A stretch of DNA of 64,000 nucleotides from Polychytrium aggregatum. Taxonomy: Eukaryota > Chytridiomycota > Chytridiomycetes > Polychytriales. Of this stretch, positions 54,722 to 64,000 are shown one piece after another. A program made the translations under genes and the position numbers. The notes beneath the pieces were generated by a model that was not told the DNA's origin, did not search any database, and worked only from the letters and a program-made list of their open reading frames with translations. The stretch covers positions 806,001 through 870,000 of the forward strand of contig NW_026516218.1 in the NCBI RefSeq assembly GCF_025602895.1. Direction: 5' to 3'. How positions within the stretch are numbered: position 1 is the first letter of the stretch; every line of letters begins with the position of its first letter.

Positions 54722-55515
54722 TCACGCCCAGAAACACATCGCGCGCTCAATCAGCCGTGGGAAGACATCTGGAAGCACCCTCCGAACGGCAGACTCAAAC
54801 AGGGTCACCATCCCGACTCTGAACCCCTCGGACGCATTCAGCGCTGCTGCCTTCCTGTACTGATGCTTCACAATCCCAAAGAAGTTCTCGATGGGATTGA
54901 AGTCGGGCGAGGCAGGTGGGGTGAAGATCACTGACCATCCTCGGTGCTCGATGCAGTCCAGGACAGCCCTTGTCTTGTGCATGCTGACATTGTCCATCAC
55001 AATCACAGAGTCGTCTGGGAAGCACCCTTCGGTGAGTATCCGTAGAGAGGGAAAATGGATCTCCTGATCCCTGTCTCGTCGACAAAAACAAATCGCCGTC
55101 GGGGTCGATGGAGCGGACCCTGGTCCCTGAACTGTGCCACTCGCTCATCCAGTCGCTTGGACTTGTAGAGGTGTGTTGCCCTCTTGTGTGAGAGACCTGC
55201 TCGGTGGATGGCAGTGTGGCAGAGTGAGAGCGACACTTTCCTCTGGAGGATGGACTCGAGCTTGCATCGCAACACAGGACCAGTCTGGAACGGGTCCTGT
55301 TCAATCAGGGTGCGAATGACTGGACATGCCTGCTCGAAGAAAGTGGATCTGCGAGCCGGGACCCGGGATGGGTCATCCAGCTTGCATCCTCGGTGCCATC
55401 GATGGATGGTGCTCTTGGATACACTGAATATGGAGGCGACCTTACGCAGGCTATGGATGAGGGCGTAGCATCGCAATGCGGCGGTGCGAAAGTCGGATGT
55501 GTGGCGAATGGTCAT
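54722..55515 (-). pseudogene. Tc1/mariner-like DDE transposase, internally deleted and frameshifted
   Basis: The frame starts at ATG 55515 (MTIRHTSDFRTAALRCYALI) with a helix-turn-helix (ASIFSVSKSTIHRW). It reaches FVFVDETGIRRSIFPLYGYS (first catalytic Asp) and stops after PKGASQTTL. A second frame then gives SVIVMDNVSMHKT (second Asp) and SPDFNPIENFFG (third acidic residue) and ends at 54722. Only about 30 residues separate the first and second Asp, where this superfamily normally has roughly 85-95, so a segment of about 180 bp is missing and the frame is shifted. The enzyme should be dead. The longer upstream frame has only a TTG start. Confidence 0.9.
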
Positions 55516-55568
55516 GGTCAGCGCGCGATGGTTTTGGGTAACAAAATAATCGATCAATGGTCAAAACC

Positions 55569-55598
55569 TGGGTGTCCCGTTTTTTATTGGATTGGCTG
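55569..55598. repeat. Terminal inverted repeat, transposase-side end
   Basis: Read outward-in on the minus strand it begins CAGCCAATCCAA and contains AAACGGGACACCC. It is followed at 55599 by the TA duplication. Confidence 0.92.
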
Positions 55599-55600
55599 TA

Positions 55601-56625
55601 AAATGATGGTCCGGGGTATCGACGTCATGTGGGGGCTGGCCCTGGCCCCATGGCGGGATGAGCACATCCTATAGGAGTGATTCGTGCTGGCGGGTATTGG
55701 CGGGTTGGCTTTGGCGGGCTGGGTTTTGGCGGGCTGGGTTTTGGCGGGAATCCTGGCCCATAAATTCGGCTCGTTCTGATGGTGCTGTTTGCTCCCCAGG
55801 CAGTTGGGCAGCAGCAAATCTCAAGACCGTAACGTAAGTGCATTTCCTTCCGTGATGATACTCCATGCATGTCCGTGTGTCATGCTGTGCGATGGCTAAC
55901 ATGACTCGGCACCTCCAGTCTGCACGTTCCATTCGCAGAAACCAAAAATGACAATCACAATCATGCTCCTCCTGGCCTTCGTCCTCTGGCCCATTGCCCA
56001 CTGCCTACTTCATACTGCCTCTTCTACGGCCTATACTATCATTGCCTACATTGCCTATATTACCTATATTGCCTGCTATCTTCCGGCACAAACCATCCTA
56101 TCCATCGCATTCCGCGATTACTACGCGTCGCACGTCACCATCGACGCCTCAAGACACTCCTGCCCATCCATGGCACATCCGAGACCATTCCTGTCTCTAT
56201 TGATCCACTCGAGCCTCGCTCGCGACACCAAGACCACCAAGCTCGATACTCTCCCGACTCAAATGGGAACCACTCCTGGAACATGACTCTGTTGATTTGA
56301 TATGATTTGATAAGCCCTCTGCCGCCGCCCATCACCAACTGGTTCGCCAGTTGAGACCTCCAGCTTTGTCTGGAACCACCGTGGCTCCGGCCACACGCGA
56401 GACTGGTTCATTGGTCTTCGCTTCAACGACCATTGTGGTCGGGTTTGAACGCAAATTTGGCGGCGGCAGAGGCGGACCTATGCCCAAATTCACACGGCAT
56501 ACGGACACCATGTATTCAATATTTCGCATGCAATACATTCCAATTGCACTTGCGTTCTTCCCACACTACTTGCGGAACCACTTGAACAGACCCTTCGGTT
56601 TGGCTTGTTCTTCGGTGACTCAAGC
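55601..56625. other. Intergenic with GGCGGGCTGGGTTTT repeat
   Basis: A tandem repeat of about 15 bases lies near 55690-55750. The rest has short frames only. No gene is supported. Confidence 0.6.
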
Positions 56626-59600
56626 TTACTCATCGACTGCTGTTCTTGCCACTTCGAAAGCGGCAGTGATGGCTGGTCGAGCTTCGATGTATCTGGCAAC
56701 CTCGGCTCGGATCTCTCGGGTGTTGAGGTAGATTGGCTGTGGTGGTAGGAGTGTTAGTTGAGGGACTGGAGGAGTGGTGACAAGTGGCTGGACTTACCAG
56801 GATGATGACTGGACGGTAGGGTGTTTCAAGGGACAAAATAGCAACCCCGTCGGATGGAGTGAAGACACGTTCCCTCCAATTATCAAAGAGGGAGTGTGGG
56901 ACCTTGGTGATGTGGATGCCATGGCGGATCCATTGGGGAGCGCTGCGTCGGTCGATTTCGGTCCACTGGGACGATGCATGTGGGTTGGATGCGGCGGTAA
57001 AGTTGGAGGGATCTTCGTCGGAGCGAACCCACTCGTCACCGCGACGGACCCAGAGGATTTGATTGCCACCCACGTCGCGAGACAGAATTGAGTTGCCATC
57101 GGGCGAGATCGCCACAGAGAACACATAGTCTGTGTGTCCCTCGAGGGTGTGCTTCACCTGGCCTGTGGTGGCATCCCACACCTTGATGGTCTTGTCCTCA
57201 GAGCCAGAGGCAATCCACTTGCCATCGGGTGAGATCGCCACAGAGTACACATAGAGTGTGTGTCCCTCGAGGGTGTGCTTTAACTGGCCGGTGGTGGCAT
57301 CCCACACCTTGATGGTCTTGTCCATAGAACCAGATACAATCCACTTGCTATCGGGTGAGATCGCCACAGAGTTCACACTTCTTGTGTGCCCCTCGAGGGT
57401 GTGCTTCACCTGGCCTGTGGTGGCATCCCACACCTTGATGGTCTCGTCCCCAGAGCCAGAGACGATCCACTTGCTATCGGGTGAGATCGCCACGGATCTC
57501 ACACTGCCTGTGTGCCCCTCGAGGGTGTGCTTCACCTGGCCTGTGGTGGCATCCCACACCTTGATGGTCTCGTCCCCAGAGCCAGAGACGATCCACTTGC
57601 TATCGGGTGAGATCGCCACAGAGTTCACACTTCTTGTGTGCCCCTCGAGGGTGTGCTTCAACTGGCCAGTCGTGGCATCCCACACCTTGATGGTCGTGTC
57701 CTCAGAGCCAGAGACAATCCACTTGCCATCGGGTGAGATCGCCACGGATCTCACACTGCCTGTGTGCCCCTCGAGGGTGTGCTTCACCTGGCCTGTGGTG
57801 GCATCCCACACCTTGATGGTCTTGTCCTCAGAGCCAGAGACAATCCACTTGCCATCGGGTGAGATCGCCACAGAGTTCACACTTCTTGTGTGTCCCTCGA
57901 GAGTGTGCTTCAACTGGCCAGTCGTGGAATCCCACACCTTGATGGTCTTGTCCTCAGAGCCAGAGACAATCCACTTGCCATCGGGTGAGATCGCCACAGA
58001 GTTCACACTTCTTGTGTGTCCCTCGAGAGTGTGCTTCACCTGGCCTGTGGTGGCATCCCACACCTTGATGGTATTGTTGTCACCAGAGCCAATAATTGAC
58101 CCGGACCCAGAGACAATCCACTTGCCATCGGGTGAGATCGCCACGGAGAACACAGTATTTGTGTGTCCCTCGAGGGTGTGCTTCAGCTGGCCTGTGGTGG
58201 CATCCCACACCTTGACGGTGTTGTCTTTGGAATCATGTGATCCAGAACCAGAGGCGATCCACTTGCCATCGGGCGAGATCGCCACAGAGTTCACATAGTC
58301 TCTATGCTCCGTAAGTGTCATCACACACGGATCCCAGGTGGGTGCTGGACCGCAAGTGACCAGGAACGGGATCTTGTCCTCGAGTTGGTCAGCATATGTC
58401 TTGTAGATCGCCGTCTCCTTCGGTGTGAATGCATATCCCGAGTTGTACACCTGTGGTGCACTCTTGATGATCGGGTCGGCAAATTCGCGGATGAATCGAT
58501 ACGTGTCCTTGACCAGTTCCTTCGTGGTGTCGTCGACGATGGTGCTGGGTGCCTTGGCGATCACTCCTCGCAGCACAGCCAGTTGCTCGGCAATCTCCTG
58601 AATACGATGTGTGAGTGACCCACACTCGAGCCAGTGGAACACATGGGTCGACATGAATTGGGTGAGAGACGGGGCCAATTCTTCGAAGGATTGTGTCTCA
58701 AAGGGACCATCCAACTCAACACCATTGACCTTGGTACCCTCAATCAGATGGGTGACCCAGTGGGCGACGCTGTATCGCAGCGACGGTGTGATGGTTTTGT
58801 TAACCCTGTCCTCGAGGTCTGGGATCTTGTCGTGAAAGTCGAAGATCTCGCAGATGTTGACCACTGGCTCGTGCGAGAGGATCACACCGAGACATCCCTT
58901 GGCAAACACCGTGTGGAACGAGCTCGACACATGCCATGGCTCATTCTTGGACTCGTCGCCGAGGAGATAGTCCGCCACCGACTTGTGGTTGAACTTGACC
59001 TCGCCATCGTCGGTGGATCCGTTGGCACCAGGAGCGAGAACCAAGTTGAGACTCCTCAGGCATTCGTGAACTATGCGGAGTGCATATCCCTCGGCCACGT
59101 TGCGGAAGAAGACCCCGGAAATCATATTGGGCGTGAGGATGGTCTGCGATGTGGCGATAGCCGAGATCACGGTGATCAGTTCGCCCTTACGGCTCGACCC
59201 GGAGTGGATCTTGGTGAATGTGATCCCGTAGAGCTGCTTGACATCAGTGGCACTGTCATTGAGCTCCCTGATCTTGGTGAGTGTGATGGCTTCGCTCTTG
59301 GCCTGCTCCTTGAGCGTGTTAAGGATCAGGTTGATCCACACGAATGTCTTGGATTTGTCATCGTCAGCCGAATCCTTGGTATCAGCTGGCTTTCCATGTT
59401 CATTCGACTGAGCCGGGTTGTGGAGGATGATCTCGATGGCCTGATCTCTATCGACCTCGGTGAGTCCCTTGTGCTCGTTGGTGAGTCGGTGTCTGATGAA
59501 TACCCTCAAGTCGGCGATATTCTCATCGCTCGAGGGCTCGATTGTTTTGGCATTCACTCCATGGAATGCTGCCTTGATGTCGTCCTCGGGACGAGATGTC

Positions 59601-62254
59601 AGCAGCAGCTTGAGCCACGGACGGGTCTTGTTCAGCTCGACGAACCGCCAGGCAAGCAGACTGAGCAGCTGGTCGCGTGGAGAGCACTCGTCGAGTGCAT
59701 CCACCAGGATCATCACCGATCCCTTGGGTCTGTATTTGCCGATGGCCTCGAGTGGATCGGCAATCACAGCCTTGAACAACTCGGGGATGGGCATCTTGTC
59801 GAGACTGTCCTTGGAGTGGCCAGCATCGAGCAGCTTGCGGCCAATCGGGGCATACCACTGGCACAGGCCGTATGCGATCGTGCTCAGCACGGCCCGCGGA
59901 TCGCTCTTGCGGGTGTCGTTGTACTTGAGGAACAGCGCCGACACCAGCTGGTTCTTGCCCCGGAGGAAGCTGGCCAGCTTGGCTGCGGCAACAGACTTGC
60001 CCACACCAGCAACGGCATTCACCCACAGGACAGTGTCTTTGGTGTCTTCGTTGACCCAGTGAGTGACTTGGTCGAACAGCCACTGGCGGGTACCCTCGAC
60101 ATACAGATCCTCAAGGTCGTGCTGGTCCTGGGTCGAGTCGACGGGATCGAGGAGGGATCGCAGGAGCGAGTCTTGTTCGGCGGTGAGGACGACACTGCCG
60201 CCTTGTGTGTACACGTCGCCCTCCTTGGCGGCAGTGGAAGTCTTTGTTATGAGCTCGTGAATATTGGGCACTAGTCTGTCGAATATCAAGAGTGTGAGAT
60301 TGTATCGATAACATGATATACAACAGTGATACGCTTACCTCCGCAGTGCGTTTCCGTCCGAGGCATCAAGAGCCTGTAGCTTCATCAGCTCGGCAAAAGT
60401 TTCACGGATCGACATTGGCTTCCCATCGAACAACGGGCTCTTCTCGTGGATCGGAGGGTAGTCAGGGAGCTCTTTGATGGGCGGGAAGTACTTCTTCTGG
60501 AATGTCTCGCCATCGATCTCTTTTGAATACCACATGAAAATTGGCTGGATGGTAACGGGGTTGCCACTCTTCTCGCCATCCTTCATTCTCTTGAGAGCGT
60601 GCTGGATCTATAGACACAATGGATGTGAGACTGCGAGTTTGAGGGTAAAGAGGGAGAAGTGAAGATACGTACCTCGAGAAATTGATTGTCTTTCTCATTG
60701 TGCGCGTTGTAGGTTTGATCGAGTCCAGCCTCGGAGAGAACTAGGACAATCACGTCCGATTGGTAGAGACCATTGATGAAACCTTGTTCCCAGGGCATGC
60801 CGTCACAGAGACAGAGACTGTCGAGATAGGGATGAAGTGCCATTTGGCCTCGCGGAGTGACAGCGAGGGTTCCATGCAGGGCAGTCGCATTGCTGGCGTC
60901 ACTACGGACTCGGTAACTGTGGGGGCACATGTTAGCTGGGTGAAATGACGTGGTTGCGAACGAATCACCGCTTACCTGATGAAGACGTCGTGCTTCACAT
61001 AGTGTGTTTTGCACTTCCAATTCTGGGTCGGTTCTGCCGGAGTGTACTCGCTTGGATCCAGGAGACGTTTGGGCGGAACAATAGTGGGTTTGGAAGGTTT
61101 TGTTGGCTCCTTTGGTTTATCGAGTCTGGGTGAACCATGCTTTTGTTGTGCAATTTTGAGTTTCATGATGGCACCATCATTCAGGCCGACCTTGGCAATC
61201 TGGATATCATCGAGAGCAAGGAGCTGTGGAGTGCAAGGGTCAGTAACGCACTTGGTTGATTCTATGGATGGTAAAGGATACCTACCACATCGACGGTGTC
61301 GTAATCGCGTTCCTCAAAACGGCCTTTGAATTTAGTGAGTCCGTTGTCCTCAAGGAATTTATGGAACGTATTCGAAGTATTGCGTAGTGGCTCCTCGTCT
61401 GAGGCAGTTGCTTGGATAGGCTCTGTCTGAATGATATCGTTGACACTGGTTTGGTAATCTGGTGGTGGAGATGTCAGAATGTTGTCCAGGGGCGTTTCAT
61501 CACCCTCCACTTTGATATCCGATTTGGGTTGGGGAGTGGCTTCTTTGTCTTCAGTAACATTTGTTTGCTGGATAGTGGAAGTGGATGCTGGTGCCGGATT
61601 GGAACTGGAGGGGGAGGCAAGAGCTTGACGATGCCTTTCCTGCGCATTCTTGAGGGTTTTGATATGACCAATCTTCAAGCCAATATCCTTCATCTCTTTG
61701 CCATCTAAGGTGAGGAGCTATGGTGCACACGTTAGCAATGCGGGTCAAAGTACCGAGGATTGGAGCCGAGATCAAGCTTACTAATTCGATAGAATTCAAT
61801 CCGTTTTCGATGAAGCAATCTCTTTGCTCATTGAGGCCATATTTCTTAAGGAATTCATCAAATTCTTTAGACTCCTCTGTCAATTCGGTCTCTTCGTCTT
61901 CATTAGAGGTCCTAGCGGTTTTGGATTGAATGTCGCCGGGTTCCTTGGTGTTAACTTGGGGGGTGTCATCTTTGGATCGAATGAATGAAAGTCAGATCAC
62001 ATGACAAACCAATCCAATTCGAACCACACTGGATCCGTGGCTCGATCCACGATCACTCCGATGACGGGGGTTCGATTCCCGACATCGCCATTTTACCGAG
62101 AAGTCGTCCTGGTTTATCTCCAATCCACGACCATTATTGTTCAGAATCGATTCAGCAATCAACGACACTGACCTGGTGCTTGTTTCTTCTGGTGCAACCA
62201 CCAGAGGGACAGCAGTCCAACGAGGGCTGATATGACGATGATCCTTTGGAGCAT
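56626..62254 (-). CDS. Membrane-anchored SAM-SAM-TIR-NACHT-WD40 receptor (STAND NTPase), 8 exons
   Basis: Exons: 62254-62173, 61969-61782, 61717-61286, 61223-60976, 60916-60673, 60607-60339, 60275-56798, 56736-56626, all in frame, 1,683 residues. Residues 1-25 (MLQRIIVISALVGLLSLWWL) form a signal anchor. SAM 1 is near 63-115 (FDEFLKKYGLNEQRDCFIEN) and SAM 2 near 205-262 (FHKFLEDNGLTKFKGRFEER). TIR starts HDVFISYR near 312 and includes CDGMPWEQGFINGLYQSDVI and KDNQFLEIQHAL; Glu398 aligns with the SARM1 NADase Glu. NACHT has VAGVGKS (578-582) and MILVDALDEC (Walker B). From ~1140 to ~1570 lie ten WD40 repeats, mostly SVAISPDGKWIVSGS...TIKVWDATTGQ. Predicted role: ligand-triggered oligomerisation activating TIR, i.e. 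immunity, regulated cell death or non-self recognition (inference from NLRs and SARM1). Confidence 0.88.
57118..58300. repeat. ~126-bp tandem repeat encoding the WD40 blades
   Basis: Nine consecutive units of 126 bp or slightly more are nearly identical at the DNA level and encode 42-residue WD40 repeats. The differences cluster at a few codons, such as the two residues after GHT and the EDK/GDE/EDT/MDK triplet. Confidence 0.95.
62045..62095 (+). tRNA. tRNA-like remnant (B box only) in the receptor's first intron
   Basis: The plus strand has a consensus RNA polymerase III B box (GGTTCGATTCC at 62069-62079), a tRNA-like 3' end (CATCGCCA) and then TTTT. No matching 5' acceptor strand or A box is visible upstream, so this is not a complete tRNA. 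It could be a tRNA-derived fragment or SINE piece. Confidence 0.3.
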
Positions 62255-62618
62255 CGTGGATGAGATCAGGGCGATGGGGGAAAAGGGAGGACCGGGGGTT
62301 GGGTGGATGCTTTATACTCCCCATCCCCGGGTGGATTGGGGACCCGAGCCCCCAAACTCGGCCAGAGTCGCGCGATGCGAAAGGGGAAGGACGGACGCCA
62401 TCGACAAAGCAAAATGTAAAACACCTCGTCAAGTCGGATACAACGGTAAATGTCTGTGGATGGCGATAAGCTATCGAGCCGCACAGCACGAGCCTGCTGC
62501 GCTGACAGGCGGTGCCACAGGCATGGCACAAGCTGCGCGCGAACCCGATTGGATAGAATGGCCGGGCATCAAAGGCCGACTTGGGCTCGGAGAGGGAGCG
62601 AGGGAAGCAAAGATCCGT
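62255..62618. other. Intergenic, probable receptor promoter
   Basis: The region lies directly upstream of the SAM-SAM-TIR-NACHT-WD40 start. No gene is supported. Confidence 0.45.
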
Positions 62619-63083
62619 TCAAGATAAGACTTGTCTCGAAATGAGACGTGAGGAACACTCAGAGAATAACGTAGAAGGCACTTTATTTAGTCCTATTTTG
62701 AACGCTGAGGTTCGACTACACATCGCGGGGGTCAGGCTATTTACAGGCAAGCCCGGACTAGGCAGCGATGGGCAGCCAAGGGATGGAAAAGTGGGCGATC
62801 GAGCAGGGCGGTGCTTCTCAAGCCAGAGCCGGAATCGGTTCACTTTGGTGTCCAAAATGAAGTTTGCCTGCTTGCATACCAGTCGCAGATTCCCGATAAC
62901 TGTGAGTGGAAGGGAGAACTGGAAAGAGTCGTTGCAGCATATGATGGTGAAGATGTCGGGGACAAGGCCCCGATGAACCGGCTGGACAGGGTTGAGGTTC
63001 GCGGGGCTTGTACCCGCACCGGCTAAGGCGAGGGCTCGACGGGTCTGCGAGCGGGTCACTCGGCGCTCAGGAGGGCTCGCCAT
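62619..63083 (-). CDS. Hypothetical protein, weakly F-box-like
   Basis: An open frame of 154 residues from MASPPERRVTRSQTRRALAL. The segment LVPDIFTIICCNDSFQFSLPLTVIGNLRLVCKQANFILDT has the hydrophobic pattern of an F-box-type start (L-P-x-I-F ... LRLVCK), but the motif is not convincing enough to name. The C-terminal part is Pro/Ser-rich. No intron is visible. It lies between the receptor and a Sel1-like gene, on the same strand. Confidence 0.45.
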   Translation of the reverse strand: MASPPERRVTRSQTRRALALAGAGTSPANLNPVQPVHRGLVPDIFTIICCNDSFQFSLPLTVIGNLRLVCKQANFILDTKVNRFRLWLEKHRPARSPTFPSLGCPSLPSPGLPVNSLTPAMCSRTSAFKIGLNKVPSTLFSECSSRLISRQVLS

Positions 63084-63321
63084 ATTGGCTGGATGGGAGA
63101 TGGGAGATTGTCGCTGGAGCTGGGGAGGCAGGGGGGAATCCGCATCCAACCCGAGACGAAGATCACCGAGCCTGTCCGAACCGCGGATCGAATCGGATCC
63201 AGCCGGTTCACGTGGTTGCTGGCAAGGATTCGACCTGTCACTCGTCCCACAAGGACCGCCAAACACAAAGACTCCATGTCCCATCACCCAGAGTACATGT
63301 ACACGGATCAAAGCAGTGTCT

Positions 63322-63999
63322 TTATTCAATCAATTCATCCTCAGAGTCAGAAGTCAAGTCAAAGATCGCACCATTGAGCTCGGAGGGAATGGAAACAGAA
63401 TCATCCAGCACAAAAACATCACCATCATCGTCAATGTCCATCGATTCACTGCAGAAATCCGCCAATTCATCATCCGACATGGAGTATTCGTCTTTTTCAA
63501 ATTCGGCCTCGTAAAAGTCGTTCGCCCGGTACCATTTGTACAAACGTCGGCTCTCCCTGCCACTCAGAGGCTTGAAATCCGGGTGATCCCTGAAGCACTT
63601 GACGTTGTGGGCGATGAGGTCGACGATGGCTTGGGGAATGCTGATGACGGATGTGTGAGTGACGACCTCCCTTCTGTAGAACCTGCGGACGGACGCCCAG
63701 TGTTCAGCACTCTGTGTCCACTGGGCGTTGAATAGGAGCCTCCAGAACTTCATTTCCTTTCGATTGCCTCGATGGTAGAGCCACTTGCGTCGGTAGATCG
63801 TAGCGAGAATGGCGGTGGCAAACGGATACCCGGCGGCACTCGCATTCTCGAGTCTGGGAATCGCCTTCTCCTCGACAACATTGTCCGAGTATATAACCGA
63901 GAGGCCGTATCGACTCAGATATCCGATGCCCAGCATATACACCGCGACAGTGTCCCCGAGTTTGGCGGCATTTTCGACGGCATCGTAATAAGTCTTCAA
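63322..63999 (-). CDS. Sel1-like repeat protein, 5' end beyond the window
   Basis: This is the C-terminal 225 residues of a frame that probably continues past the window edge. Sel1/TPR-like repeats are seen near the start: AVENAAKLGDTVAVYMLGIGYLSRYG and AIPRLENASAAGYPFATAILATIY. The remainder has no known domain and ends in an acidic tail (DDDGDVFVLDD...TSDSEDELIE). The true start cannot be seen. Part of the window's Sel1 family. Confidence 0.7.
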   Translation of the reverse strand: MKTYYDAVENAAKLGDTVAVYMLGIGYLSRYGLSVIYSDNVVEEKAIPRLENASAAGYPFATAILATIYRRKWLYHRGNRKEMKFWRLLFNAQWTQSAEHWASVRRFYRREVVTHTSVISIPQAIVDLIAHNVKCFRDHPDFKPLSGRESRRLYKWYRANDFYEAEFEKDEYSMSDDELADFCSESMDIDDDGDVFVLDDSVSIPSELNGAIFDLTSDSEDELIE

Positions 64000-64000
64000 T

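Larger units (their letters stand above)
51944..55598 (-). mobile_element. Tc1/mariner (IS630)-like transposon carrying Fanzor
   Basis: The element is 3,655 bp. Both ends carry imperfect 30-bp inverted repeats (23 of 30 identical) that begin CAG and share the core ACGGGACA. Both are flanked by the dinucleotide TA (51942-51943 and 55599-55600), the target-site duplication of the Tc1/mariner superfamily. Read on the minus strand the order is terminal repeat, DDE transposase (broken), 45 bp, Fanzor, terminal repeat. A deleted relative lies at 39.2 kb in the same window, so the family has moved or duplicated in this genome. Fanzor1 proteins are known from several eukaryotic DNA transposon families. 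Confidence 0.93.

Noticed and set aside
57258-58298. 346-codon plus-strand ORF and the 546-codon one at 58634-60274
   Set aside because: They are antisense to the receptor's NACHT/WD40 exon. The first simply mirrors the 126-bp repeats, and neither shows a domain.
57118-58300. Regular repeat with ~126-bp period considered as a CRISPR-like array
   Set aside because: The units are contiguous coding WD40 repeats without unique spacers, and the host is eukaryotic.
61992-62531. 179-codon minus-strand ORF containing WRCRESNPRHRS
   Set aside because: The CRESNPR string is a typical false translation of antisense tRNA T-arm sequence; the stretch spans the receptor's first exon and intron in the wrong frame.

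Overview
This window is nuclear DNA from a fungus, most likely a chytrid or another early-diverging lineage (inference). Genes lie on both strands, are cut by short spliceosomal introns (GT-AG plus several GC-AG), and use GC-rich codons. The spaces between genes are rich in simple repeats. Markers pointing to a fungus are a PLB-type lysophospholipase, an IAH1-type esterase, a mitochondrial mS23 (Rsm25) subunit, a GH19 chitinase and an A-T-R adenylate-forming reductase. I rebuilt exons by hand from splice signals and reading-frame continuity, with no transcript support.

1-20 kb, mostly housekeeping: partial type-B carboxylesterase (-), lysophospholipase (-, 7 exons), a small unknown ORF (-), mitoribosomal mS23 (-), dUTPase (-), dephospho-CoA kinase (+), two Sel1-repeat proteins (+ and -), an F-box/WD40 protein (-) and a Nudix hydrolase (+).

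20-50 kb: an unusual CxxC zinc protein with a long disordered middle (+), a GT61/POMGNT2-like glycosyltransferase (+), a histidine phosphatase (+), an AT-rich orphan GTPase (-), thioredoxin (-), a homeobox protein (+), an IAH1-like esterase (+), a deletion relic of a Fanzor transposon (39.2 kb), a secreted GH19 chitinase (+), a 10-exon A-T-R reductase (-), a Sel1 pseudogene (+) and a Sel1 protein (-).

50-64 kb, accessory: a degenerate transposase relic, a G-rich stretch with TTAGG repeats, and a complete Tc1/mariner-like element (51,944-55,598). That element has imperfect terminal inverted repeats and a TA duplication. It carries an intact Fanzor (eukaryotic TnpB-like, predicted RNA-guided nuclease) and a broken DDE transposase. 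Next to it is an 8-exon gene for a ~1,683-residue predicted immune-type receptor with the order membrane anchor - SAM - SAM - TIR - NACHT - ten nearly identical WD40 repeats. Its SAM-SAM-TIR part resembles the signalling half of animal SARM1 and keeps the glutamate that aligns with the SARM1 NADase residue. The window ends with a small unknown ORF and a partial Sel1-like gene.

The two systems most worth following up are the Fanzor transposon and the SAM-SAM-TIR-NACHT-WD40 receptor. No operon-like logic is expected here. The housekeeping genes are independent units, while the right-hand part looks like a repeat-rich region that collects mobile and self/non-self-recognition genes (inference).
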